From Triops longicaudatus (lineage: Eukaryota > Arthropoda > Branchiopoda > Notostraca > Triopsidae), in NCBI GenBank assembly GCA_022885665.1, contig JAGQDJ010000608.1, positions 868,001-932,000 on the forward strand: a stretch of DNA of 64,000 nucleotides, given 5' to 3'. Position 1 is the stretch's first letter; each line of letters starts with the position of its first letter. The position numbers and the translations under genes were made by a program. The notes beneath the pieces were generated by a model. The model was not told the DNA's origin. It searched no databases and saw only the letters and a program-made list of their open reading frames with translations. Shown in pieces: positions 11,459 through 22,600 of the stretch.

Positions 11459-12658
11459 ATGGCTCAGAGCTCACCGTTTTCGCCCGGGATGAGTAGGCAA
11501 CAATTCAAAGATGTGTTGTACAACTGGTACGTTACTAGAAACTTGCACTTTTCATTTCTAAATTCCATCATTTTCAGGTTTAAGGACCGAGGCTTATTCC
11601 AAGAGTTGGAAATGTTTCTCCGACAGAAAATGGCTTTAAGATTAATTGAACAGACTTCAACCGCCAAAACGTTCTCTCCGAAAACCCAAGCTCTGGACAT
11701 GCTAATTGCCGAGCATTTATTCCTGAACAAGTACAACTACACACTCTCTGTATTTGTCAGCGAGTCCAACATTCCCTGGAGTCCCAATTCCTCCAAAACT
11801 TTCCTAGATTTCTTACGAAACCACGAGGATGGGTTAGCTAAGCCTGAAACTGCCACCACGAACGAGCCTGTTCTAAATTGGCAGACGGCACAACAAATTT
11901 TGAAAAGCTTAGATCTCAATTTGTCCAAAGAGAACCAAAATAATTTACTCAAAGGTTGGCAATTAGGTCACCAGTCTCTGCTCACTCATTTGATAGAACG
12001 GGATCATGAGCCTATCCTTGACGACCTCTCCATAATCGATGGTAAAGTTCCTTCCGAAAGCGCAGAAAAACAGAACCAAGAGCCGTTGGATGACTTGGCG
12101 CAACTCCATTATCTCACCTCACAGTTACACTTACTCAACCAGCCGGAAAGGCGTGCTCTATCTATTCCTCGAACCCATCCGCGTGTCAACGTAAGTACCT
12201 CCGCCACCCAAACGGCAGCAGCCAACGACTGGGCAACGGATGGAGCAGTTCCCGTTGCTTTGCTTACGAACCAGCAAGTCTTGACACTCCAACGGAACCA
12301 CGCCAGCCAAAGCGAAAAAATTGGTCATCTCGAAAGGGTCATATCCCAGCTGAAGCAACAAGTCCAAGATGCGCACCAGAGTTTGGCCCTAGCCCAAACA
12401 CAACTCCGTTTGTCGCACCAGCGTATGGCGGACACTTTTTTGCAAGCCATGGTCCCCACGGGCCCTCCACTGCTTCCTTCCGACAGCGAGACAATCGTAG
12501 AAAACGACTTAGACCCCGACATCGAAAAAGAATTAGGTGACACCGAGAAACAAATGACCGATCTCCTGAAGCAGTACCAATCTCTCCGGTTTGCGCAAAT
12601 CTGTGACACTTCTGTATCAGCCACGTTATCTAAAATGAACCCGACCTTAGGAGATTGA
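11459..12658 (+). CDS. OFD1-like LisH and coiled-coil protein
   Basis: Two exons (11459-11526, 11578-12658) separated by a 51-nt intron encode 382 aa. The intron length is a multiple of three and has no stop, so it could be mistaken for coding sequence; GT-AG ends and the restored phrase NWFKDRGL support splicing. FKDRGL followed by a short helix is typical of the OFD1 N-terminus. A LisH motif follows (LIAEHLFLNKYNYTLSVF, about residues 66-83). OFD1 and related FOP/CEP20 proteins act at centrioles and the ciliary base. Residues about 270-320 are a Gln/Leu-rich coiled coil and the C-terminus is acidic. OFD1 is usually about 1000 aa, so this protein is a short member or only resembles its N-terminal half. 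MAQSSPF at the start resembles the OFD1 N-terminus. Assignment within the LisH family is moderate. Confidence 0.7.
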   Translation: MAQSSPFSPGMSRQQFKDVLYNWYVTRNLHFSFLNSIIFRFKDRGLFQELEMFLRQKMALRLIEQTSTAKTFSPKTQALDMLIAEHLFLNKYNYTLSVFVSESNIPWSPNSSKTFLDFLRNHEDGLAKPETATTNEPVLNWQTAQQILKSLDLNLSKENQNNLLKGWQLGHQSLLTHLIERDHEPILDDLSIIDGKVPSESAEKQNQEPLDDLAQLHYLTSQLHLLNQPERRALSIPRTHPRVNVSTSATQTAAANDWATDGAVPVALLTNQQVLTLQRNHASQSEKIGHLERVISQLKQQVQDAHQSLALAQTQLRLSHQRMADTFLQAMVPTGPPLLPSDSETIVENDLDPDIEKELGDTEKQMTDLLKQYQSLRFAQICDTSVSATLSKMNPTLGD

Positions 12659-13989
12659 CCATATATGCTCAATGTATATATTTACTGTAATATTTATTGG
12701 TTATTTGTCTGAAGCAAATTGCAGTGTGAATAATCTGACAAAGTCGTGACTTTTTGCCAATACACTGAAGTGCCTGTTTTTCTGCTCATTAATCTAACGG
12801 TTAGTACAACGCTCCGGTTGAAGGCGTGTTATTATGTCTGAGTCACTGCGAAAGATGAGCCAAATAATGGGTAATATTGCCAGAATAAAAATGAAATAAA
12901 AAAGGAAAAAGGGTATATCATGCTGCAAAAATGCTTCCACAGCTGAACAGTGCCTCTATTCAACTCATTAAGAGTGTGGAAGCAACTTTAAAACGCTTTT
13001 GCTTCCATGTGTCTTACGAGGAGCAAGAGGCCCATGACCTTGACAGTGAGCTTTTTGGCAGGCATGTTGCATAATTTGATCCCATGGTGCATCCGATGAA
13101 CTGAAGATCCCAATGTAGGCGGTGTTATCTGCTGTTTCTTTGTGTCATTCTATACCGTCCGCGTTTGAAACGCAAGTTACCGTCAAAACAACGAAGATTT
13201 CATCAGTTCGTGCACCCATGCTGTTCTTTATATGCATAATAGGTTTTTATTAAGTAAGAAACATGAGACGTCGGTAGTGGGGGTACACATCAAACTTCCA
13301 CCAATTGTGTTGTTTTCTTGGTTCGGGGGTGGAGTGTGTTATCCGTAGGCCCTGGTCATGACTTCCACTGGCTTCTTTTTCCTGTGGGTTTCTGTCTTTA
13401 GTTACAGGTAGAGCGGAGAAACAAGGCAGATAAGGACAGCTTGGGGCTTTCCTGATCCCAAAGTAGGAAGCAGGTAAATCTAAGCCCCTTTGCCTTACCT
13501 CCACACACGAGTACCAAACCTCGCTAGGTTTCTTGTGCTGCTGGGGGCCAGAAACGGAACACGATCTCACGCCCGTTTGTAACGTAGGCAGGCCGGTGAG
13601 GCCAAGCTAGACAGCATCTTGCTTGAGGTCCAACTGCACCATTCGATGCCACGCAGGTGAATTGGTCGCAACGTTCCGCATTCTCTCTGTTTTTCATTCT
13701 TCCTCACCTGCTCCGTTTGGACTTTACCGCAAGCCTCACTTTCCAGGAACAAGGTAGTGTGTTCATAGGGACCGTGTCAAACGGACGTTGCAAAGGCTGC
13801 ATTCACCATACAAAGTTGCACAGATGTTTCGAATTTTCAAACATTCAGTTCGGTGAGTGTCAACAACGTCGAATGCGATTTCGCATCCATGTGATTTTTC
13901 GTACTGCAAACTCAACGCAACGTGCTAGCAGAGTTCCGCGATATTCTGAAAAGTGTTCGACTTCAATGTTCACGAGACATACCAGAATA
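12659..13989. other. Intergenic region before the orphan receptor
   Basis: No coding region is supported. A 10-bp perfect stem (12932-12941 with 12975-12984) with a 33-nt loop is present but lacks further pairing. A 116-codon frame at 13657-14007 shows no domain or codon pattern and overlaps the first exon of the receptor in another frame. Confidence 0.4.
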
Positions 13990-16241
13990 TGGAAACCCCG
14001 GAAGTAATAGAGGTAAGCCCAACGCCTTTACATGTTCCCTCTGCGCACATTAGTTAAGCTCTTCAAAATAACCTCTAGCTTTTATCGCTCCTGTCTGGGT
14101 AAAAAGATGTCAAGCCAAGTGTGAAAAGGCTTGTGTTGCCTTATATGGAATCCCAATGTCATCGCTGATGAAAAAACAAAACAAACAAAAAATAGCGTAA
14201 TGCCGCGATAAACGGACGAGGACTGTTGTATTGTGGAATTAATAATTCTCATTAAAATCTATTCCAGTGGTAACGGAACAAAACCACATTCTTGTTAAAC
14301 TTTTTTAGGCTTATTACATTCCTCAATTTTACTTTGTTTCATTTTCTTTTATTCAAATTTTCGACCACTGAAGCTGGTGACCGAGCTCCCATCTTTTTTC
14401 TTTAAATGATAATTAGGTGAGATAGGGAGCTCTTTTTATGTCTGCCAAAGAAATCGGGTATGGTTTGTTTTTTGAAAGGAAGAGAAACAAGAAAAAGCGC
14501 CCGAGAGAGTAACAAAAAGTTTCGATTCGGTGTATTCTGATCCCCCACGGACTATCAGATGAAGACGAACCAGTCATGCTAGGATAACTTAGCCTAAATT
14601 TTTCAAGTGCTCCACATACTTTCTATTCGCTTGGGCGATCAGTTGAGCGAGCTAACCTGTTTCCTAGATCGCAACTGACCTCAATAAGACGATCCTAAAA
14701 AAATAAAAGTGCTATTATACGGCGAACGATTTTCCCAGCACGACAAGTCATGTCTCATACATAAATCTCAGGAACAGCCCAAAAGTATTGGCGAAAGGGA
14801 AAAAAGCGCTTTCTCTACTTTCCGGGGTGGTGCCCAGGAAACGGTTTCCATTTTCCTCCTTTCCGAAAGTTAAACAATGAAACAAATAATTTAATCGTTA
14901 TCTTTTGCATTGTAGTAACTAATGAAGAATATGATATCCATACAAGAGAATATAACGAACTCATTTGCATATTTCCCTTCTGCAGATGCGTGATAGCCCC
15001 AACACCCACTTCGTGCGTTTTATGGAGGCTATTGTTGTGGTCGTGAGCTTGTTACGGATTGGCGTGGTTGGATCGGTCTTTTGGCTCAATGTCGCCGCTT
15101 TGCGGAAACAAACGCCTTACAAATGCGCGTGTTTACGTGGCTTCGTCGCCGATTCTGTAAAGCTTGTCAGCATTGTCTACATTTTATCCTGGGTGCCTTT
15201 CCTCATTTACTCCCTTTGCAACGGGAAGTGGTTATGGATGAATGCGACCGTGTTTTGCATAGCGCAAAACTTCGTCACCAACTCCACCTCGATGATCCTG
15301 TTGGCCTTTATGGCCAGCATGGTCATTGAACGCGTTTATACGCAATTTCGCAACGATCGACGACCTCTGCCATACCGCTACGCAGCCATGCTAACCATTA
15401 CTTCGTGGGTGTGGCCACAGTTAGGCTACTACTTATTGGCTGTGCTATGGCAGAAGAACAGCAATGACACCCAGGATTGGGGGTTCAATTTTTTTGAAGA
15501 TCTCTTCGACAGTTCAGAAAAACCCTGCCTACAGGGAATTTCTTACAAAATTGGTACGTTGAATCATATACGCTCAGCTGAATTCATAGAAAACAATAGC
15601 TCATTATCATAGTCTACCACTCGTACATTGCCTTGCATAACAACCAAGTTATTGTTTTCTCTTTTGTTGGTTCTAGGTTTTACGATTTGTGGGCAAAAGA
15701 TGTCGGGTTTTGCTTTGTCCCAATATGTATATCAGTACTCTTTTCTCATTCTTCCCATGGGGCTTATAATTGGTCTGGGAATGATGACTGTGATGCTTAG
15801 ACAGATGTACCGAGGCAACTACAAGCCACTAAACACCGTTTCTAGTTTGTCACTCGGTAAATTACTTTATTCCCTGGTATTTGAAATGGTTTTTAAAGCA
15901 TTATTGTCCGTTTTTAGATTGTCTGCATTGTCCTAGTACGTGTAAAACAGACAGCCCTGGTTTGGTGATCCTACTAGCAACCAATACGGTATGGCAGCTG
16001 TTAATTAAACCACTGGTAATTATCATATGGTGGCAATCGCCGTGGAATCTCAAAGTACGCACACGAGTTACTTTATTTTTTTTTTTGTAGCAATTGAATT
16101 TAAAACCCTGTAAACTTTTAGGAACACGCTTACTTGGATATTGGTAGTCATATTATGCTAACCATTGTTGCAATATTTGGACCTATCAGGCCGTCTCGTT
16201 CCTCATCGTCATCTTCGTCATCCAAAACAATCCTGCCATAA
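13990..16241 (+). CDS. Orphan seven-transmembrane receptor
   Basis: Five exons join in frame: 13990-14013, 14986-15553, 15677-15856, 15918-16054 and 16122-16241, for 342 aa. The first exon is only 24 nt (METPEVIE) with a strong donor (GAG/GTAAGC); the second begins exactly with an ATG after CTGCAG, so translation could also start there. Seven hydrophobic segments are visible, roughly residues 20-45, 58-85, 96-130, 140-165, 212-240, 278-300 and 308-328. Some class A GPCR features can be seen: an Asp in helix 2 (FVADSV), an ERV triplet at the end of helix 3, a Trp in helix 4 and a Pro in helix 6. The usual NPxxY is not evident. The C-terminus ends in a run of eight serines, then SKTILP. I do not recognise the subfamily. 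A chemoreceptor or peptide receptor is possible but not shown. Confidence 0.75.
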
Positions 16242-16614
16242 TTTAACGTGAACTTGTTACTGTTAAAAAGCCTTTCGCCTCGTGGCATGTGATGTTGATA
16301 ATGATGGACCAATTTGACGCGTTATTTTGTAATAAGTATTTCAGCTAAGTTACGAGAGGCAGCACTTCGATATTCTGCAATACACAAATTTTAATACGTG
16401 TTCGGGACAATTTCTTAATCATTAAGAAATAATTCGTAAGTCTCATTCCAAAAACGTTTGTTGCCATTTTCTTTGTTATGACTCCGATTTACTTCGATAT
16501 CTTCCATATATAAAACAAACCAAAAGAAAAATTTACGTAACAAAAAAACGGAGGTCGAAAATTTCCCTTTCGAAGCGACAGCTTTCGACGATTGAAACCT
16601 GACTAGTAGCGCCA
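16242..16614. other. Convergent 3' intergenic region
   Basis: It lies between the 3' end of the receptor gene (plus) and the 3' end of PIK3R4 (minus), so it should hold both 3' untranslated regions. No gene or repeat was seen. Confidence 0.6.
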
Positions 16615-19600
16615 TCACTTCCAAACTTTGATCACGCCGTCTCGGCTCGCACTCACTACCAATGGTTGCGAGGCCTGCACCAGAGCAACATCACTAATTA
16701 TGTCTGCATGGCCCGCAGAAGGAGGTTCAGGTCCAGGTCGAGGTATTTCATCATTGACTCCGCCCCCGGACGACAAGGGACGTGGTTTGGTCATAACTTC
16801 TTGCACAACCTCTAACCCGTCCACCAAGCGTGACCTAAAATTAGAAAAGCGAAGTTCGTATACTATAATTTCTACTAAAAATTTCTACTGTAATTTCTAC
16901 TCCAATTACGATATGTCGGCAAACGCACTTGTAAGTGGCAGAAATGAGCGTTGTAGGATCTGACGCAGCAGTTGCGAAGATCTTGGAGTTGGCCGGGTTG
17001 AAAAGGTCCCAAAACCTTAATTTTCGGTCCGTACCTCCTGTTATAAGAAACGGGCTACTCGGTTCCGGTCCTACTGCGATGCCGCAAACGCTGTGTTGCG
17101 ATGTCTGTGAAAATAAATAAATAAAAAGAAAAAAAAAAAGAATAATGCGTGCCACTTTATCCAATGGGTGAAATTTGCAATGTGGAATAACTTTCAATTA
17201 CCAGTTGTGGTATTTCCCTTTCTGGACCGTCGTTTTTTAGGGTTAAATTTAAAACAAAAAGTGTTTTACCTGAGTTTGAGATAAAGGAGGCGCTGGAGAA
17301 GCCCACAGTGCACTGTTTCGATCTTGACTTTCAAGGTTCCAGAACGACACTTCGTTGTTACCTTGAACGGCGGAAATAAGACAGGAATTGCGCGTTGGAT
17401 GACAAGACAATCTTCGTATTCGAGCCCCTGTTGGATGGTGTAACGTCGTTACGGGTAAGCCGAACCGAAGATCCCAGCAGATCGCTGTCCCTTGACTTGT
17501 CCCTACACCCAACCAACACAGACCCGGGTCTATACAAAGTGACGTTATGACTCCTGGGGAATAGTGAAAGAATTTATTAGTAATCCAGAAATACTTTTTC
17601 AATGTCACTTCTAATTTCATGTTCATAAATTCTTGAATCGCAACAATACGCAATTTTTATATAGCTAAAACAATACACGTCTAACGTTTCAAGAAATATG
17701 AAGGCCTTCGGTATGTTGAAATCAGCAGGTTGGAATTAGTAAAGAACAAACTTAGCAGCTTGGAAAGTCCTTCAAGTTTCCAAGTTCTTCAACGCTGAAA
17801 GTCTTTCCTACTTCAGTCCACATACCTTGCAGTACCTGCAACGACAAACCTTTGGAGAGGCACCCACGCGCTACTAAAAGTCGATGCCATGAATGATAAT
17901 CGCGCGTTGGTGGCGTTCTGCGAAATATTCTTATGAACAATAGCTTTATCTGAAAGACTAGATCGTATTTCACAGCTAGTTAGGATACAAATGGGCTTCT
18001 TTCGAAGACAGTATTGTGTTGCATCAATTCCTTTCGCTGAATCGACATGGGCGTTTGTTATATAATGAGCTGCGACTATAAGGGGAACGAGGTGGAAGAG
18101 CCATATTTGGACTTGCAGTTTTGTATGCTTAAAGGTGACAAAAACCCAAGAGTTCTTTTATCCCTCACTGTAAAATGTCAAGAAGCACGCTCGGCATGAT
18201 ACCATCTCTAGGAGTACAGATTTAATTTATAGAGAATCTCAAACTCGCCAAAGAACCCCAGGACAACTCTTAGCCAAATATGTCCGTGAACAGATTTATT
18301 TTTATAGGAAGTGTGTTCATAATGACGAGCACAGATCACTAGAATAACAAACTTTCCATGACACGTAGCTTATTTACCAAATTTTGAAACTTTTTGTTTA
18401 GACATTCAACAAAAACTATTCGTAAGTTAATTACCCTGTTAGAAAACGCATATCTTTTAATAACAGAACAATTATTGGCTTTATTTATTTTGATAATAAA
18501 AAACATAACTTTTCAAAAGTATAATTACGTTTCTAAAGTTGCTAAACTTATTACAACTTACAATGTTTATAAAGACATTGTTGTAATCACGCAGTTTCAA
18601 ATCACCGCGAGCTTCTTCAATTGGATTAAAGAAACTTTCTGAAACGAGGTTCCTCATGCAATAATTTTGAGTATTTATCTTGTACATTTTCTTCAGATGA
18701 AAAAGTAAGAGATAGGTATCATTTTATAGGGAAAAGAAGCTAAAATGTAGAGCTAAGCTACGACACCGATCTCAGCAAAACACAAATGCATCTAACTTAA
18801 CAGTTCTTCTTGCGCTCTTGCATTGAGTGCTACATATACGTTCTGGTTGCGCACTTACCGAGTTTGAGGTTGTGATCGTACTTAAACGCGTTCCCTGGGC
18901 AGCGCAAATCCCATCCTACCAAGGCTCCCAAAACGGTTCCATATAACAAAACCGATTCGTTTCCTGGAAATGACATGCAATTGTACACCAAATCTCAGAA
19001 CTGAGTCAGCAAAAACGGTAACAAGGGCTTAATCTCATCCAGACACACCATGCACACATACGCCATAGAAAAAAAGCCTTTCATCAAGAGGTTCTTACCC
19101 GACTCGTAATGAACCAAGTCGACAACTGGCCCTTCTTCCTGCAAATCCAGCTGTCTGTTGTACAACAGCGTCATCTTATTGTTTCCACCGTCCACTCTAC
19201 GTCAGGAATATTCCACTTAGCATAATCGCGCCAAAAAACAACACTCGTAATGTTTTCTTTTTTGTTAAAGTTACCTTACGACATGTAAAGCACCATTTTC
19301 ACTAGCTGCAGCCAAGCTCATTGAACCCTGGCAAGCAGTAAGGGCCATCACAGGACCTCCGAAACGGTTATACATTTGCCGTGAGCGATTAGCAATATTT
19401 CTGCCTTCAAACCGCGCTGCGTCCCACACCTTCACCGTTCCGTCCGTCGAACCCGAAGCAAAAAACCCTGTTTCGCCCAAAGTCCCGATTCGCGTCACAG
19501 GACCTTTGTGTTCCTGTGTATGTGCTACCAGGATGCCCTTAGGCCGCCAATTCGGAGGAGGGATCATCTGACGACCCGCCCAACCGGCCTGTGCAGCTAT

Positions 19601-22600
19601 TCGTTGTAAAGTCGCCTCTGATTCTCGCACTGCCCTCCGGCACAGCAGTTCTTGCAAATTCGTCCGACACGAAGGGATACAATCTAGTTCATAAATGTAA
19701 AAAAGAAACAAGAATTAGATGTAAATAAACAAACAAAAAATACTAATATTTAAATTTGCGACGCTGCTGTCGGACAAGACGAGAAAATCAACGCACTACT
19801 TCAACTGAGATAAATAATATATATATGTTTTTTGCTATAAGGAGTGAATAAAATAGAAAAAGTTAACAGCGAAAGGTTTACCTGGCTCAAAAACGGTATT
19901 ACGTGCTCCGCGATTTAAGGTTTCGATTTCTAGTGCCGGTAGGGCCGCGTCGGTTTCCAGTACAGCAGGCGGCTTATCATCCTGATTTCTACAGAAATTC
20001 GAAATCATGTTTTTGCATTAATGTTTGACTTGCAGGAGTGAAAATTATTTGCATTACTCGACTTCAGGGTTTGCTGACCCAAACATATGATGCCATTCTT
20101 CGTTCATAAGCGGAGATTCACAAGACACGGGACGTTTCGGTTTGGGTTTAACAGGGCGTCGTACTATGATGTCAGACTGATGTGGGATAAGATCTTTGAG
20201 GTCCGAGACACGTTTCAACGAGTCCCATAAATGAACCTACTCATGGGAAATTGAAAATCGTACAGAAAAAAGGAGTAACTAGAGTAAGAGATTAGTGATG
20301 AATCCATACTGTTGAGTTATTATCAACTGGCGATTGTTCCAACGCTTGCTTATGTCGCTGGAGCTTGAGCAAGTTGTCCGCCAAAGCTACAAACAAATCT
20401 TCAACATCTGGTGTTATCCCTTCTGCAGTTAACCGTCTGAATAACTGTTGGAACATAAAATGGCAAATAGTCAACCTACGTATTTGTAACAAAAAGTATC
20501 ACGAGCTCACGTTCTTCAACGGTCCAGAGACTTCCACGACGTTAGGCAAACCTTCTTTTCCTTGGTTCCTCAGTTCTTTGCGCTTCTGGAAGGTTTCTAA
20601 GAGCAATGGTAGTTCCAAGCACTTGAGGACATTATCGTAAATAGAACGCGGTATAGGAGACTTTAACGCTTCTAAGATGAGAACCTAAGAGGAACGAAAT
20701 TCTACTTTGCATTCATTCGCTGTTATAGGAGCTCGGTAATTCATCCAAAAAAAGTGAAGAATTATCCCAAAGACTTCCATTACCTCTTTATCCAGCTGTA
20801 GGACTGTGTATTGCAAATATTCTTCCAAAATACTTGCCAATCTGCACTGAACTTCTACCGGGCTAAGTACTTGCGCCGCGCTACGTACCAAACCAACACA
20901 ACTCTTACATGGAAAACAAGAAAGAATAGGAAACTATAACAAACAAGTTACTGCCGTCATATTAAAATCGAACAATCAAATGATTAGAATTTACGTCATA
21001 GACAGTTGTCACTTTTGAAATACGCTGCAACTATAAAGCTATCGACAATTTAGAATTAAAACAGTGCAATCAACGAACTATTATGACGAAATCGAAACGC
21101 AAAATAAAGAACGCTCCTTCGCAGAAAAAAATATCAATCAAACACGAAGCATCTGGCATGCAAGTGTTTCTAGTTACCTGATCTTTCTCATGCGAAAAAG
21201 AAATAAAATGAGCACAAAAAAGGGCATGTCATTCATGTTTGTGTGCTGTTATTAAGTGAACGAGCAAAAACATGTGATTCGATAATAAGTATTCTCTCAA
21301 AAGGAGTCTTTTTCTGTTCGTTCTAACCAACAATGTCAGTATCAACAAGTGTATGAAGACTTTTTTCTGTCAGAAGCGCTCCGGAGCTTTTTATAGCCAT
21401 CACGGTATTTTATTTACTTGTGAGGAACAGTTTTATTTATGGCAAAAATAAAGAAAAATGAGTACGTAATATCCACAACAAAACTGGAAATATTTACCTG
21501 TCGGATCCAACGATTAGGATGACGCAGAAACGGAACACATTCCAAAATCCAGTCGTACAAATCAACTTTTTGGACCAAACCCAATTCGGTTAGGTGCATC
21601 ATCGCATTGATGGCTTTAACTGTCACCCATTCTTCAGGGTCGCTTAGACCCTAAAGAAAACTAACATTCAATGCAATATTCCTTTTAGTTATATAACTAA
21701 TCCTAATTGCGTCTTTATTCCGCATTGTTGCCATTCAATGTACGGCAGATGCAAGTATTAACCAATTATCGTGTTCTCATCTAAGGATAATAAATAAAGA
21801 GGTTCTGGAACTGCGATTATTGCTGTTCATTTGTACAGCGCAATACATCTGGCATAATTTTTTGAAAATAACAAATTCATTTATCATTACTAAACTTCTT
21901 GTACGGACTTAAATTACTAGTCCATTTTCTTAAAAAATTTAAATTACTCATATGTTCGATACTAAAACCTTACGAAAGACGCATTTTCTTTCTGCCCTTT
22001 GAATTAGATAATGATAATTTTGAGGCTTTAAGAAAAGACTTTCACATTTTGAGTTTCGTAAGAAAACCCTTAGTTATTTTTCTCTTGAGTTTTTGGGATC
22101 TTTTTCTCCAAATGCCACGCCAATTTCTTTCCATTTATAATGCTTTTCCTTCTTATTACTAACCTTATGTTCAGAAGTTGTTAGCAAAAATGATCATATA
22201 AAAAAGAAATATAACAAATTTATATTAAACGATACTAGTCAGGAAATCATTTGCATTACTTTTGAATGCCAGAGTTTAGCCGCGCAAAACAATAGGAGCA
22301 CGAAAACAACTGGTGCATTCCGTTCTGGCAGGTATAAATCGTTTCCTACTAGAACACAGCACATGTTCTTCACGTTTTCCTGTTACTTTATTCTTTTAAG
22401 ATTTTAATGATCCTAAGACTCGTTTGTACGGTCATGGGTTGTGAATGAAATATAAAAATCTTTAAAAAAAAAAAAAAAAAAAACAGGAAAAAGACATTCT
22501 GATACCTGAAGTAATAAGGGTTTGATTATCGTAATACAAGGCCATCCTAAAAAGGCTGCAACTCCAACAATGCATTCATAAAACGCTGATCGAAGGTGAC

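Noticed and set aside
12932..12984. 10-bp perfect hairpin that could be a microRNA precursor
   Set aside because: The 33-nt loop side shows almost no further pairing, and miRNA stems need about 22 paired bases. Probably chance.
13657..14007. 116-codon open frame before the orphan receptor
   Set aside because: No recognisable domain; it overlaps the receptor's first exon in another frame and looks like chance.
17750..17975. A possible exon with WVPLQRFVV-like translation in the PIK3R4 region
   Set aside because: The flanking exons (18859-18963 and 17270-17550) join directly in the frame and order expected of the WD40 repeats, so this lies within an intron.
18394..18642. 82-codon frame rich in Ile and Leu on the plus strand
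   Set aside because: It sits in AT-rich intron sequence of PIK3R4 on the opposite strand and shows no domain or start context.
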